Of a stretch of 64,000 nucleotides of DNA, positions 39,812-48,736 are shown piece by piece. The stretch comes from SLRI01 sp942491185 (lineage in GTDB: Bacteria > Pseudomonadota > Alphaproteobacteria > Geminicoccales > Geminicoccaceae), in assembly GCA_942491185.1 (NCBI GenBank), contig CALOAB010000021.1, positions 496,001 to 560,000 of the forward strand, given 5' to 3'. The position numbers and the translations under genes were made by a program. Numbering within the stretch: the first letter of the stretch is position 1; each line of letters begins with the position of its first letter. A model generated the notes under the pieces. That model saw only the letters and a program-made list of their open reading frames with translations. It ran no database searches and was not told the DNA's origin.

Positions 39812-41173
39812 TTACCCGTCGTGGTAGGGATTGTCGCCATGCCGCACGACCAGCCGAACGGCGATGCCTCCCAGCCCGAAGGTCTCGACGAAGCTGGTCT
39901 CGAGGTAGCGCTTGTACGCGCTGGGCAGCTCGCCTTCCGGCTTGTTGGCGAAGAGCGCTATCGTCGGCGGCCGCGTGCTGACCTGCGTCGCATAGCGGAT
40001 CTTGATCCGCCGGTTCTGCGCCATGGGCGGTGGGTTCTTGTCGATGGCAGCCGCCAGCCAGCGGTTGAGCTTGCCTGTCGAGATCCGGGACGACCAGCGA
40101 TCAACGGTCTCGACGACCGTCGGCAAGAGCTTGTCGACGCCGCGTCCGGTCTTCACCGACATCGTCACCAGCGGCAGGTTCTTGAGTTGCGCCAGCTTGT
40201 GCTTCAACCGGAAGCGGATCTCGGCAAGCGTTTCGTCCGGGTTGTCGACAAGGTCCCATTTGTTGACCGCGACCACCAGAGCCCGGCCTTCGGTCAGCAC
40301 CCGGTTGGCAATCGTCAGCTCCTGTTTCTCCAAGGCCTCGGTGGCATCCACCAGGAGCACCGCCACATGGCTCATGCGGATCGCCCGAAGGCTGGCGGAC
40401 GCCGAGAGCTTCTCGACCGGCGCTTCGATCCGCGTCTTGCGTCGCAGCCCTGCCGTGTCGACCAGCCGAATCGCGCGGTCACGCCATTGCCATTCGATCC
40501 CGACAGCATCGCGTGTGAGGCCCGGCTCCGGTCCGGTTAGAAGGCGTTGCTCTTTGATCAGTCTGTTGATCAGGGACGATTTGCCGACATTCGGCCGACC
40601 GACAATGGCCAAGTGCAGCGGGCCATCTTCATCGTCCTCCAACGCTGCTGGAGCGCCTCCCAAGTCAGCAACTGAATCGAAGCCTGTATGGGGCCGCAGA
40701 GCGTCGGCGAGGGCTTCCAGCCCTTGTCCATGCTCAGCCGAAATCGAGATCGGGGCGCCAAGACCGAGGCTCCATGCGGCCTGCCCCTCGGCCTCGCCAG
40801 ACCTCGCCTCGCATTTGTTGGCAACAACGATCACCGGCTTGGCTTGCCGGCGCAACATGCCGGCTATCTCTTGATCCAGCGGCGTGATGCCGGCGCGCAC
40901 GTCAATGACGAACAGACCAACATCCGCGCTCTCGAGCCCGGCCAAGGTCTGCGCGACGAGCCGCTCCGAAAGCTGCTGCCTCATCCCGACCTCGAGCCCC
41001 GCTGTGTCCACGGCCGTGAACGAGATGTCGAACAGCGAGGCTTCACCCTCTAGCCGGTCGCGCGTAACGCCAGGCGTATCGTGCACGATTGCCCGTTTGC
41101 CGCCGGTCAGGCGATTGAACAGGGTCGACTTGCCGACATTCGGTCGGCCGATGATGGCGACGCGGCTGGTCAT
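39812..41173 (-). CDS. der: Ribosome-associated GTPase Der (EngA)
   Basis: A 453-residue double GTPase needed for 50S subunit assembly. The first G domain has GRPNVGKSTLFNRLTGGKRA (residues 9-16 are the P-loop), DTPGVTRDR, DTAGLE and NKCE. The second has GRPNVGKSSLINRL, DTAGLRRKT and VAVNKWDLV. The C-terminal KH-like domain ends VRLVVRHGDNPYHDG. The ATG at 41173 directly begins MTSRVAIIGRPNVGKS. It is the last gene of the yfgM-bamB-der operon, an order conserved in many proteobacteria, and lies 21 bp after bamB. Confidence 0.98.
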   Translation of the reverse strand: MTSRVAIIGRPNVGKSTLFNRLTGGKRAIVHDTPGVTRDRLEGEASLFDISFTAVDTAGLEVGMRQQLSERLVAQTLAGLESADVGLFVIDVRAGITPLDQEIAGMLRRQAKPVIVVANKCEARSGEAEGQAAWSLGLGAPISISAEHGQGLEALADALRPHTGFDSVADLGGAPAALEDDEDGPLHLAIVGRPNVGKSSLINRLIKEQRLLTGPEPGLTRDAVGIEWQWRDRAIRLVDTAGLRRKTRIEAPVEKLSASASLRAIRMSHVAVLLVDATEALEKQELTIANRVLTEGRALVVAVNKWDLVDNPDETLAEIRFRLKHKLAQLKNLPLVTMSVKTGRGVDKLLPTVVETVDRWSSRISTGKLNRWLAAAIDKNPPPMAQNRRIKIRYATQVSTRPPTIALFANKPEGELPSAYKRYLETSFVETFGLGGIAVRLVVRHGDNPYHDG

Positions 41174-41194
41174 TTTTTCTACGCCGTGGCGCTG

Positions 41195-42550
41195 CTACCG
41201 GTAGGCGAGCAGGTCGCCACCGTTGGTAAGCAGGAAGAGCGTGCCGTCGGCAACAACGGGCGGCAGTGCAACCGGGCCCGGCAGTGTCAAGCGGCCGAGG
41301 ATCTCACCGGTATACGGCGAAATCGATATGGCTTCGCCAGTCGAGCCCGCCAGGATCAATCGGTCGCCGGCCAACAACGGCCCAGCCCAGAAAATGCGCG
41401 AAGATTCGGGATCATCTGGATCGCGCAAACGCTCGAGGGGGCTGACCCAGCGCACAATACCGCCCTGGCGCACCACAGCGACCACCTCGTTTCGATCCGT
41501 CAGGACGTAAATGAAATCACCGGCGACCCACGGTGTGTGCCGCGACGTGACATCAAGGTTCCAGGCGCGCGAGCCGTTGGCGAGGTCGAAGGAAGCCATC
41601 TCGCCCCCATTGCCCGCAACAATCACCCGCCCATCGTCGATGACCGGGCTGCCAGTGATATCGCTGATTGCGCCAATCGCCAAAGTGCGCCGTGGGCGAA
41701 GCACCGTGTCGGACCAAATCGGGCGGCCGTCATCGAGATCGAGCGCAAAAATCTCGCCGGAAGAATAAGCGACCACGGCGAGGCGATCGTTCGCGGCCGG
41801 CGTCGCACCGCCGAGAATTGCCGCCTGCTCGAAAAACCCGACATGCTGCCAAAGCACGTCGCCCGCCAACAAGTCGAGTGCCACTGTTTCGTTAGCGCTC
41901 GTGGTCACCAAGACAAGATCACCGATAGCGGTCGGAGCTGTGCGAATGGGTGCCAAGAGCCGCGTGCGCCAAAGCTCATCGCCGTTGTCTGAATCTAACG
42001 CGAGCACACTACCGCTGCCGGTGCTCACCAGGAGAATTCCCTGAGCGAATGCAAGACCGCCAGAAGGCAGCCGATCGGCGGACCGCATGCCGGCAGGCGT
42101 CACTCGCCATAGCCGCTCGCCGCCGCCGATTGAAAACGCGCTGACTTGTCCTTCGCTATCGACCGTGAAGACGCGCCCTTCGGCAACGATCGGCCTGGCG
42201 AGCAATTGGCTTGCACCACCGCTACCAGCGCCGATGTCGGCCCGCCAAACCAATTGCAGATCATCGGCGAGAAAAAGATGTTGCATAGCGTTTGCCGGAT
42301 TGCCGCCCGGCAAGGGCCAATCAGATACCGACTCCGGCGCCGGCAATACGACGTTCAGATTGGCTACTCGGGGATCGGCCGCGATACCCTCATTGAGAAG
42401 CATTACCGGAATTCGCTCACCCGGCAGCGGCGTCTCGTCTACACCGCCAAGCCACCCACCGCAGCCTGCGAGCGCAAGGACCAACGCGATCGATGAGAGC
42501 AACCGAATCGAAATCGTCGTCTTGGAGAACAGCCCTGGACAGTCGTTCAT
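41195..42550 (-). CDS. bamB: Outer membrane assembly lipoprotein BamB
   Basis: A 451-residue lipoprotein of the BAM complex. The signal ends in lipobox ALAGC (cysteine 30), followed by a predicted eight-bladed beta-propeller built of PQQ/WD-like repeats: GQVSAFSIGGGERLWRVTPA, SGSVLALDSDNGDELWRTRL, SSGEIFALDLDDGRPIWSDT, DRNEVVAVVRQGGIVRWVSP and others at about 45-residue intervals. Its start overlaps the yfgM stop by 4 bp (ATGA), so the two are translationally coupled. Position between yfgM and der is as in other proteobacteria. Confidence 0.94.
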   Translation of the reverse strand: MNDCPGLFSKTTISIRLLSSIALVLALAGCGGWLGGVDETPLPGERIPVMLLNEGIAADPRVANLNVVLPAPESVSDWPLPGGNPANAMQHLFLADDLQLVWRADIGAGSGGASQLLARPIVAEGRVFTVDSEGQVSAFSIGGGERLWRVTPAGMRSADRLPSGGLAFAQGILLVSTGSGSVLALDSDNGDELWRTRLLAPIRTAPTAIGDLVLVTTSANETVALDLLAGDVLWQHVGFFEQAAILGGATPAANDRLAVVAYSSGEIFALDLDDGRPIWSDTVLRPRRTLAIGAISDITGSPVIDDGRVIVAGNGGEMASFDLANGSRAWNLDVTSRHTPWVAGDFIYVLTDRNEVVAVVRQGGIVRWVSPLERLRDPDDPESSRIFWAGPLLAGDRLILAGSTGEAISISPYTGEILGRLTLPGPVALPPVVADGTLFLLTNGGDLLAYR

Positions 42551-43257
42551 GACTCGTTGTCTGACACTTGGGCGTCAGACGATGGACCTTCCTCGGTGAC
42601 GCCGAGAAGCGCCAAGAGCTCTTCGACCCGCTGCCTCAGGTCGACCGGCGTAAGAGTATCTGCTCGAAGCTCCAACAGTAGCTCTGTCGCATCTGGGATG
42701 CTCCCAGCCTCAAGCGCTGCGATCGCGGCGAGCTCTCTGGCCGAGTGGTGGAATGGCGAGTCAGGCCCCGCTCGCGTTGCAAGCAGCTCCCGGGCGCGTT
42801 CAGCCTGCCCCATAGCGACGTTACGTTGCGCTGCAGCAACTGCGGCAAAGTCACGAAAAATCGGGTCGATGCCCTCGGTCGATGCCACTTGGTTAAGTAG
42901 CGTCAGAGCCGCTTCAGGGTCGTCGGAAGCAAGCCGGGCCTCCGCTTCGCGCAAGCGTGCGATGGCGCTAGAGTCGCCACCTTGGGCATCTGCCAGCGAA
43001 GCAAACTCTGCTGCGGCTGCGACTGGATCATCCCTGTCCAGGGTGGCCTCGGCCTCGGCAAAGGCAGCGCCCTGTTGTTCCAGCTGGCGTGCCTGCCACG
43101 CATCCCACGCTACCTTGCCAGCGGTTGCAAGAACCACCAAACTCGCAAGACCGATCATCAGCGGCCCGAAGCGCTTCCACAGCATTGCCATGCGATCACG
43201 CTGCAGCTCATCGTCGACCTCGCGAATGAAACCGTCAGATGCCAATTTCGTCGCCAA
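42547..43257 (-). CDS. yfgM: YfgM-like tetratricopeptide protein
   Basis: A 236-residue inner-membrane-anchored protein. One transmembrane helix lies at about 30-50 (RFGPLMIGLASLVVLATAGK). The periplasmic part consists of helical TPR-like repeats (EAEATLDRDDPVAAAAEFAS, REAEARLASDDPEAALTLLN, QRNVAMGQAERARELLATRA). E. coli YfgM links the Sec translocon to periplasmic chaperones. Here it is the first gene of the yfgM-bamB-der operon and overlaps bamB by 4 bp. It is divergent from thpR with 176 bp between. The ATG at 43257 gives MATKLASDGFIREVDDEL, normal for the family. Confidence 0.9.
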   Translation of the reverse strand: MATKLASDGFIREVDDELQRDRMAMLWKRFGPLMIGLASLVVLATAGKVAWDAWQARQLEQQGAAFAEAEATLDRDDPVAAAAEFASLADAQGGDSSAIARLREAEARLASDDPEAALTLLNQVASTEGIDPIFRDFAAVAAAQRNVAMGQAERARELLATRAGPDSPFHHSARELAAIAALEAGSIPDATELLLELRADTLTPVDLRQRVEELLALLGVTEEGPSSDAQVSDNES

Positions 43258-43433
43258 TCAGCTGAAATGTTCAGTTTCAAGATCAGCAGGTTGCTGCCGA
43301 ACCATAAGAGCATACGGAACGGTGTACGTATGGGCGTCGTCGCAGTTTGGCAAGACTGCCGGGACCGTGACAGGACGCACCTATCTCCGATCGAGGTCGC
43401 CGCACCCAGCATGCCAGATCAATCGAAGCACCC

Positions 43434-43994
43434 GTGCCCCGGCTCTTCGTAGCACTCCCCATGCCATCCGAGGTGGCTGATGCGCTCGATCGCATGTGTC
43501 GTGGGCTACCGCATGTCAGCTGGGTGGCGCCCGAGGATATGCACCTGACGCTGAGTTTTGTCGGCAATGTTGATGATGGCACGTTTGCAGACCTTGGCGA
43601 GCGACTATCCAGCGTGAGGCAATCGCCATTCGACCTGGAATTGCGTGGCCTCGGCCACTTCCCACCCAGAGGGGCAGTGCGCCAGCTTTGGGTAGGTGCA
43701 TGTGGCGGTCTCGGGCTTGACAGGCTTCGGCGCTCGGTCAGCGCCTGCGTCGCCGATGTCGGAGCCCCAAGAGGTCGACGCAAGTTTGTCCCACACGTCA
43801 CTATTGCACGTTTTCGAACGCCACCGGAAGAGGTCCGCCTTGCCTCCTACCTGCAGCGTCACTCGCTAGTGCGCATGCCGCCGTTTCCAGTCAGTGGGTT
43901 CGGTCTATATTCATCTTTCCTAAGTCGCGTAGGGGCAGAGCACGTTCTGGAAGCAGAGTATGATTTTGTCACTGGTGCCATGACACGTCACTAG
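43434..43994 (+). CDS. thpR: RNA 2',3'-cyclic phosphodiesterase ThpR (LigT)
   Basis: A 186-residue member of the 2H phosphoesterase family, which opens 2',3'-cyclic phosphate RNA ends. Both catalytic motifs are intact: HLTLSF in the N-terminal half (about residue 37) and HVTIARF in the C-terminal half (about residue 122). LFVALPMPSEVADALDRMCR and FPVSGFGLYSSFLSRVGAEH also fit. The start is a GTG at 43434 that opens directly into MPRLFVALPMP. It lies upstream of the phage-type regulator, on the opposite strand, and belongs to the chromosome rather than the phage cluster. Confidence 0.93.
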   Translation: MPRLFVALPMPSEVADALDRMCRGLPHVSWVAPEDMHLTLSFVGNVDDGTFADLGERLSSVRQSPFDLELRGLGHFPPRGAVRQLWVGACGGLGLDRLRRSVSACVADVGAPRGRRKFVPHVTIARFRTPPEEVRLASYLQRHSLVRMPPFPVSGFGLYSSFLSRVGAEHVLEAEYDFVTGAMTRH

Positions 43995-44024
43995 CCGGTC
44001 CAGCGCAACTCACCTGCACCGCTG

Positions 44025-44663
44025 CTATTGGCTCACCCACACGATACGCCCAATCCAAGCAATATCTTTGGCATTTAGCGAGAGATCGGCCGAAGGGTTG
44101 TTGACTGTGGCGATAACGTACTGCTGCGGTGCTTTTCGCTTGATAGTGCCAACAATCAAGCTGCCTTGCTTGGTCTTGACGATCACTCGGTCATGCCGTC
44201 GGACGCTGCTTGACGGAGAAACCACCAAAAAAGATCCAGGACGACAGAATTCCTGCGCCATGTCTTTGTCTAACTCGATAATATAAGCGCGCGGATCATC
44301 AATCGCCGGAAAGTCGACTTCTTCCCAATCAGTGTCTTTGGGAAAGCCTGATTTATCGAATGACTCTTCAGAGATCTGTGACATGCGAATAGAACGGAGC
44401 TTGAGATCTGTTGCTTTTAGCTGCGTCACAGGCATTTCGTCAATCAATGAGACGAAGTCGGCCAAGTTCGCCTGAGTTGCTTCGAGTATCTTCGACAGAC
44501 TTTCTGTGCCTGGCCAGCGTTGTTTCCCGTCCTGAGTAACCCGTTTGCTCTTGTTGAACGTCGTCGGATCAAGTCCGGCACGCTTGGCCAAGCCTGATGG
44601 CGACAATCCATTGCGCAAGGCCAGACGGTCCACACCCCGCCAGATCTGTTCATGAGTCAGCAT
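44025..44663 (-). CDS. HTH regulator with a degenerate S24/LexA-like domain
   Basis: A 212-residue repressor-like protein. The helix-turn-helix (WRGVDRLALRNGLSPSGLAK, RAGLDPTTFNKSKRV) fits a common alphaproteobacterial subfamily. The C-terminal half follows the S24 peptidase fold (FLVVSPSSSVRRHDRVIVKT and the final WIGRIVWVSQ), but the catalytic serine motif, SGDSM in relatives, reads DKDM, and the lysine expected in GEVMAK-like sequence is replaced (GSLIVGTIKR). It should therefore not self-cleave. It is divergent from the phage gene at 44765, so it may control that promoter. The ATG at 44663 is a family-typical start. Confidence 0.85.
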   Translation of the reverse strand: MLTHEQIWRGVDRLALRNGLSPSGLAKRAGLDPTTFNKSKRVTQDGKQRWPGTESLSKILEATQANLADFVSLIDEMPVTQLKATDLKLRSIRMSQISEESFDKSGFPKDTDWEEVDFPAIDDPRAYIIELDKDMAQEFCRPGSFLVVSPSSSVRRHDRVIVKTKQGSLIVGTIKRKAPQQYVIATVNNPSADLSLNAKDIAWIGRIVWVSQ

Positions 44664-44682
44664 GGCAGCGGTTCCGCTCCGA

Positions 44683-44712
44683 TTGAAACTACCGCTGAGA
44701 ATGTCTTACTAT
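44683..44712 (+). promoter_or_regulatory. Promoter of the phage-type cluster
   Basis: TTGAAA (44683-44688) and TACTAT (44707-44712) are 18 bp apart, a good sigma-70 match lying between the divergent regulator and the first plus-strand phage gene. Transcription would start near 44720, leaving a leader with AAGGAG before the GTG at 44765. Confidence 0.5.
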
Positions 44713-44764
44713 GCAAATGGCGTCACTAGGTATATATTCTTTCTCCCATGAAGGAGATCCGCGG

Positions 44765-45133
44765 GTGCTCATAGTCGGCTTCCAAATGCAGGTGCGGGCA
44801 CCGTGCCTCGCATGGCTCAAGCGCGGCTTTCGCCATTGCTTCGCCTGCCGTGAGGGTGCCGATGGCTGGTTGCTTTGTGATCCCACGAGCGACCGCGTCT
44901 TGCTGCAAGACGCGCCGGCCCTCCCTTCGCGAGCCTTGATGTCGTCGCTGGCTGCGCTGGGTGCCAGCGTTGTCAGAGGTGAGTTCGACAAGTGCCGAGG
45001 ATCCGCGTGTTGGCTCCGCCCGCTCAATTGCGTGGAGATATGCAAGCGGATTATCGGCTGCAATCAGGCTTGGGTTATCACCCCCCACCAACTCTTTTCG
45101 CACCTTGCTCATCGCAGCGGGGAATGGCGTTGA
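44765..45133 (+). CDS. Phage-associated protein of unknown function
   Basis: About 122 residues from a GTG at 44765, chosen because AAGGAG ends eight bases upstream; an ATG at 44711 in the same frame is possible but has no ribosome site. The sequence WLKRGFRHCFACREGADGWL, LCDPTSDRVLLQD and PLNCVEICKRIIGCNQAWVI matches a pattern I associate with small proteins encoded at the head of podovirus-like structural clusters. Function is unknown. The conserved H/C pair in GFRHCF hints at a catalytic or metal site, which is speculation. It directly precedes the connector gene. Confidence 0.6.
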   Translation: MLIVGFQMQVRAPCLAWLKRGFRHCFACREGADGWLLCDPTSDRVLLQDAPALPSRALMSSLAALGASVVRGEFDKCRGSACWLRPLNCVEICKRIIGCNQAWVITPHQLFSHLAHRSGEWR

Positions 45134-45191
45134 CAGGCTGACATAAAAGGGATATATTCCTAAATGTACTTCAGCTTGATTGGAACGGTGC

Positions 45192-46661
45192 ATGACGGAT
45201 GCGTCACTGCCGGCAGTGTTCGAGAGGTTCGCCGAGGCGCGAGAGCGGCGACTTGGTTGGGAGCAGCTGTGGCGCGATTGCTACGCTTATGCTCTGCCGA
45301 TGCGTGGGCACGGTCTGTCACACGGAGCCTTTGCCGGAAGCAACCATGCCGAGCGGTTATTCGACGGTACGGCTCCCGACGCCGTCGAGCAGCTGGCGGC
45401 GAGCCTGCTTGCTGAGCTGACCCCACCATGGTCGCGTTGGTTCGGCTTGCGCCCTGGCCATGACGTCGACGACGCCGACAGGCATGAACTCGCAGAGATA
45501 CTCGATTCTGCGGCTTCGAGGGTCCAAGGCCATTTCGATCGCTCGAACTTTTCGGTCGAGATTCATCAGTGCTTTCTCGATCTCGTGACGACGGGCACTG
45601 CTACTCTGCTCTTCGAGGAGGCGCCAGTCGGCTGCACTTCCGCTTTTCGCTTCACAGCAATTCCGGCGGCGGAGATCTATCTCGATGGAGACGGGAACGG
45701 CGACATAGAGCGTCATTTCCGGGTAACCACGGCGACGCTCTCAGGCATTCGCAGACGCTTCGCCGACTGCCAGCAACTTGCTGGCATAGGCGACCCGCTT
45801 TCTGCCACACCCGAGGGCAAGCTCGAGCTGCTGGAATGCGTCAACGCCCGAGGAAACTATTTTCATTATCAGGCGATCCTCCCGGTGCAAGGCGATGCCG
45901 TTCGATCGCCCGTGGTGCTCGCCGAAGGCGTGTTCGAGCATCCTCCTTTTTTGACATTTCGATGGATGAAAGGAACCGGTGAGCTCTACGGCCGCTCGCC
46001 AGTGATGACGGCGCTGCCTGACATCAAGACGGCGAACAAGGTCGTCGAGCTCGTCTTGAAGAACGCTTCGATCGCCGCAACGGGAATCTGGCTGGCTGAA
46101 GACGATGGTGTGCTGAACCCGGCCAACATCAGACTGGTGCCGGGAAGCATTATTCCAAAGGCCGCTGGGTCGGCCGGATTGACGCCACTACAGGCGCCAG
46201 GTCGCTTCGACGTCTCAGAGCTGGTCTTGAGCGATCTCCGCTCTCGCATTCGCCACACCTTGTTGGCCGATCGACTGGCACAAGTGAACAATCGGCGAAT
46301 GACCGCTACCGAGGTGCTGGAGCGCAGCGCCGAGATGACCCGCCTGCTCGGTGCGATCTATGGTCGACTTCAAGCGGAGCTGCTCAATCCGCTGATGCAG
46401 CGCGCGCTCGCCATTTTGCGCCGACGGGGCGAAGTGCCGGCCGTCGCACTCGATGGAACGATCGCAGATGTCCATCATCGTTCGCCTCTCGCACGCGTTC
46501 AGGCACGCGAGGAAATCCGCAACACCCTCTTATGGCTCGAGACGGTCGGCAAGCTTGGCGGCGATGCCGGGCAGTTCGTCGACCTTGCTGCAGCAGCCAG
46601 CTGGCTTGCGGACACGCTCGGCGTGCCACGCGAGCTGGTCTTCAGCCCGAGCGACGAGTGA
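45192..46661 (+). CDS. Phage head-to-tail connector (portal) protein, T7-like
   Basis: A 489-residue podovirus-type portal/connector, the ring through which DNA enters and leaves the capsid. Typical regions are the N-terminal RRLGWEQLWRDCYAYALPMR, GTAPDAVEQLAASLLAELTP, the segment LVTTGTATLLFEEAPVGCTS, and the long C-terminal helices (NNRRMTATEVLERSAEMTRL, LLGAIYGRLQAELLNPLMQR). Length and order match head-tail connector proteins of T7-like phages. The start is the ATG at 45192 (MTDASLP); a TTG four codons earlier is unlikely. The next gene begins 7 bp on. Confidence 0.9.
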   Translation: MTDASLPAVFERFAEARERRLGWEQLWRDCYAYALPMRGHGLSHGAFAGSNHAERLFDGTAPDAVEQLAASLLAELTPPWSRWFGLRPGHDVDDADRHELAEILDSAASRVQGHFDRSNFSVEIHQCFLDLVTTGTATLLFEEAPVGCTSAFRFTAIPAAEIYLDGDGNGDIERHFRVTTATLSGIRRRFADCQQLAGIGDPLSATPEGKLELLECVNARGNYFHYQAILPVQGDAVRSPVVLAEGVFEHPPFLTFRWMKGTGELYGRSPVMTALPDIKTANKVVELVLKNASIAATGIWLAEDDGVLNPANIRLVPGSIIPKAAGSAGLTPLQAPGRFDVSELVLSDLRSRIRHTLLADRLAQVNNRRMTATEVLERSAEMTRLLGAIYGRLQAELLNPLMQRALAILRRRGEVPAVALDGTIADVHHRSPLARVQAREEIRNTLLWLETVGKLGGDAGQFVDLAAAASWLADTLGVPRELVFSPSDE

Positions 46662-46667
46662 TACGCC

Positions 46668-46937
46668 GTGGATCAGCAACTGAATGACGACGATCAGGAT
46701 CTGGGGTGGTCCTGGTTTTCCGCCACAGCGTCGACCTCACAACATGACGAAGACTTGGCCCAAGCCGTCGCCGCATGCTTTGTCGGAAGCAATGGCGAGC
46801 TGGTCATCCAGCATCTTCGCCAGACTATTCTCGAGCGACGAGTTGCGCCCACTGCCTCCGATGCTGAGCTACGCCATGTCGAAGGCCAACGCTCAGCCAT
46901 TGCCTATCTCCTTCGACTTGCCCGCCCTCGAGGTTGA
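46668..46937 (+). CDS. Bbp19-like small phage protein
   Basis: An 89-residue protein from a GTG start. The central and C-terminal part (AVAACFVGSNGELVIQHLRQ, TILERRVAPTASDAELRHVE, GQRSAIAYLLRLA) follows the Bbp19 family: small helical proteins encoded between portal and scaffold genes in podoviruses. Function unknown, possibly a capsid or packaging accessory. Its stop precedes the scaffold start by two bases, so the genes are translationally coupled. Confidence 0.75.
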   Translation: MDQQLNDDDQDLGWSWFSATASTSQHDEDLAQAVAACFVGSNGELVIQHLRQTILERRVAPTASDAELRHVEGQRSAIAYLLRLARPRG

Positions 46938-46939
46938 CC

Positions 46940-47782
46940 ATGCAAAACGACGAAATCGAAGCACTGACCGCATCCAACGGGCTTGGTGAGCCCGCTGGTT
47001 CGGCTCCATGCGACGCCCCTGAGATCGGCGCAACGCACGACCTGGAAGAGACAAGCGCGGGTGAGCCAGAACAACCTGCTGCCCCGGCGGAGTCGACGCC
47101 TCGCCCGGCCGACGTGCCGGAGAAATTCTGGGACAGTGAGGCGGGCACGATCCGAACGGAAGCGCTGTTGCGCTCATATCGCGAGTTGGAGAAGCGGCTC
47201 AGTCGCTCGGTGCCGCGCCCCGATGGCGAGGACGACGTCGAAGGGGTCAGCAGGCTATTGGGCCTTCTCGGCCGGCCCGAGACAGCGGAAGCGTACGAGA
47301 TCACGGCGCCACACCCGTTGGTGGCCCCCGATCCCAATCTCAATGAGATGCTGCATTCGGCAGGCTTCACGCAACGCCAGGCGCAAATGGTCTATGATCT
47401 CGCAGCCGAGCGTCTGCTGCCGGTGATCGATGAGGCAGCTGCAGAGCTGGAAGCGACCCGGCAGCTGGATCGCCTGCAACAGCACTTTGGCGGTCCCGAG
47501 GGTTGGCGGACGACATCCGCACAGATCCGAGCATATGCCGAGGCAAACTTGCCTGAGGAGCTGCAAACAGCGCTGGCAAGCAGTTACGAAGGCATTCTCG
47601 CACTCCATCAAATGATGCGTAAGGCTGAACCCGACATTGTGGGCCAAGCTGGCTCTGGTCAGGCAGGTGTCACGGAGGACAGCCTTCGCGAGCTCATTCG
47701 TGATCCGCGCTATTGGCGCGATCGCGATCCCGAGATCGTCCAGCGGGTCACAGCGGGCTACCGCAACCTCTATCCGAGTTGA
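46940..47782 (+). CDS. Phage capsid scaffolding/assembly protein
   Basis: A 280-residue acidic, largely helical protein. The N-terminal 55 residues are disordered and rich in Glu/Ala/Pro. Then come RPADVPEKFWDSEAGTIRTE and ALLRSYRELEKRLSRSVPRP, a signature of T7-type capsid assembly proteins. The helical middle and the C-terminal LRELIRDPRYWRDRDPEIVQ, RVTAGYRNLYPS are likely the capsid-binding end. It would line the inside of the procapsid and be expelled on packaging. The ATG at 46940 is used. It sits directly before the capsid gene, as in T7-like genomes. Confidence 0.85.
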   Translation: MQNDEIEALTASNGLGEPAGSAPCDAPEIGATHDLEETSAGEPEQPAAPAESTPRPADVPEKFWDSEAGTIRTEALLRSYRELEKRLSRSVPRPDGEDDVEGVSRLLGLLGRPETAEAYEITAPHPLVAPDPNLNEMLHSAGFTQRQAQMVYDLAAERLLPVIDEAAAELEATRQLDRLQQHFGGPEGWRTTSAQIRAYAEANLPEELQTALASSYEGILALHQMMRKAEPDIVGQAGSGQAGVTEDSLRELIRDPRYWRDRDPEIVQRVTAGYRNLYPS

Positions 47783-47915
47783 CCCGGTGACGAGCGATTA
47801 ACGGCAGAGAACCGACCCCGGCCTGCCCAGTCGCCACTCCATCGCCCGAGCCAACGGCCCGCCAGGACAACCGGCGGCTCCCCCCTAATCGCGACTAGCA
47901 ACTCCAAGGTGCGCG

Positions 47916-48734
47916 ATGTCTATCACCATTGATCAAGCGTTTTCCAAGCAGTTCGAACGGGAAGTCCACGAGGCCTATCAGCGGCAGGGCTCCAAGCTTC
48001 GGGCGACCGTTCGCGTCAAGAACGGCGTGCGGGGTAGCTCGACGACGTTTCAGAAGGTCGGCAAGGGCGCGGCCTCGACCAAGGCCCGGCATGGCATCGT
48101 CCCGGTCATGAACGTCGACTTCAGCGCTATCGAGGCCACGCTGGTCGACTACTACGCCGGCGAATGGGTCGATCAGCTCGACGAGCTGAAGACCAACCTC
48201 GACGAGCGCCAGGTGCTGGCAAACGCCGGCGCTTTCGCTCTCGGCCGCAAGACTGACGAGCTGATTCTCGAGGCGCTCAAGACGGCCACTCAGGTGGCAG
48301 GCCAGGACAATAGCGGCCTTACCAAGGACAAGGTCCTGCAAGCCTTCGAGATGCTCGGCGAGGTCGATGTGCCCGACGACGGCCAGCGCTACGCCGTGAT
48401 CGGTTGGAAGCAGTGGTCGGACCTGTTGAACGTCGCCGAGTTCGCCAATGCCGAGTTTGTCGGTGATGAGCAGCTGCCATGGCGAGGCACTCAAGCCAAG
48501 GTCTGGCTCGGCACTCTCTGGATGCCGCACTCTGGCCTCCCGATGGAAGGCAGTGTCCGACACTGCTTTTGGTACCACAAGAGCGCGATCGGTCATGCCA
48601 TCGGCCAGGACGTGAAGTCCGACATCACTTGGCACGGTGACCGCGCCGCGCATTTCATCTCCAACTCGATGTCGCAGGGTGCGGCGCTGATCGACGAAGA
48701 CGGCGTCGTCGCGATGCCCTGCAAGGAGGGCTGA
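47916..48734 (+). CDS. Phage major capsid protein
   Basis: A 272-residue protein with the pattern of podovirus capsid proteins (Phage_capsid_2-like): KQFEREVHEAYQRQGSKLRA, VRVKNGVRGSSTTFQKVGKG, DYYAGEWVDQLDELKTNLDE, then RQVLANAGAFALGRKTDELI and the C-terminal FWYHKSAIGHAIGQDVKSDI. It should adopt the HK97-type fold. A 133-bp gap separates it from the scaffold gene, the largest in the cluster after the hairpin region, and may hold its own promoter or leader. Start: ATG at 47916. Confidence 0.88.
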   Translation: MSITIDQAFSKQFEREVHEAYQRQGSKLRATVRVKNGVRGSSTTFQKVGKGAASTKARHGIVPVMNVDFSAIEATLVDYYAGEWVDQLDELKTNLDERQVLANAGAFALGRKTDELILEALKTATQVAGQDNSGLTKDKVLQAFEMLGEVDVPDDGQRYAVIGWKQWSDLLNVAEFANAEFVGDEQLPWRGTQAKVWLGTLWMPHSGLPMEGSVRHCFWYHKSAIGHAIGQDVKSDITWHGDRAAHFISNSMSQGAALIDEDGVVAMPCKEG

Positions 48735-48736
48735 AC

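Noticed and set aside
38288..40540. Plus-strand 750-codon frame opposite MttB and Der
   Set aside because: Antisense to two well-supported genes; His/Arg/Asp-rich with no recognisable domain.
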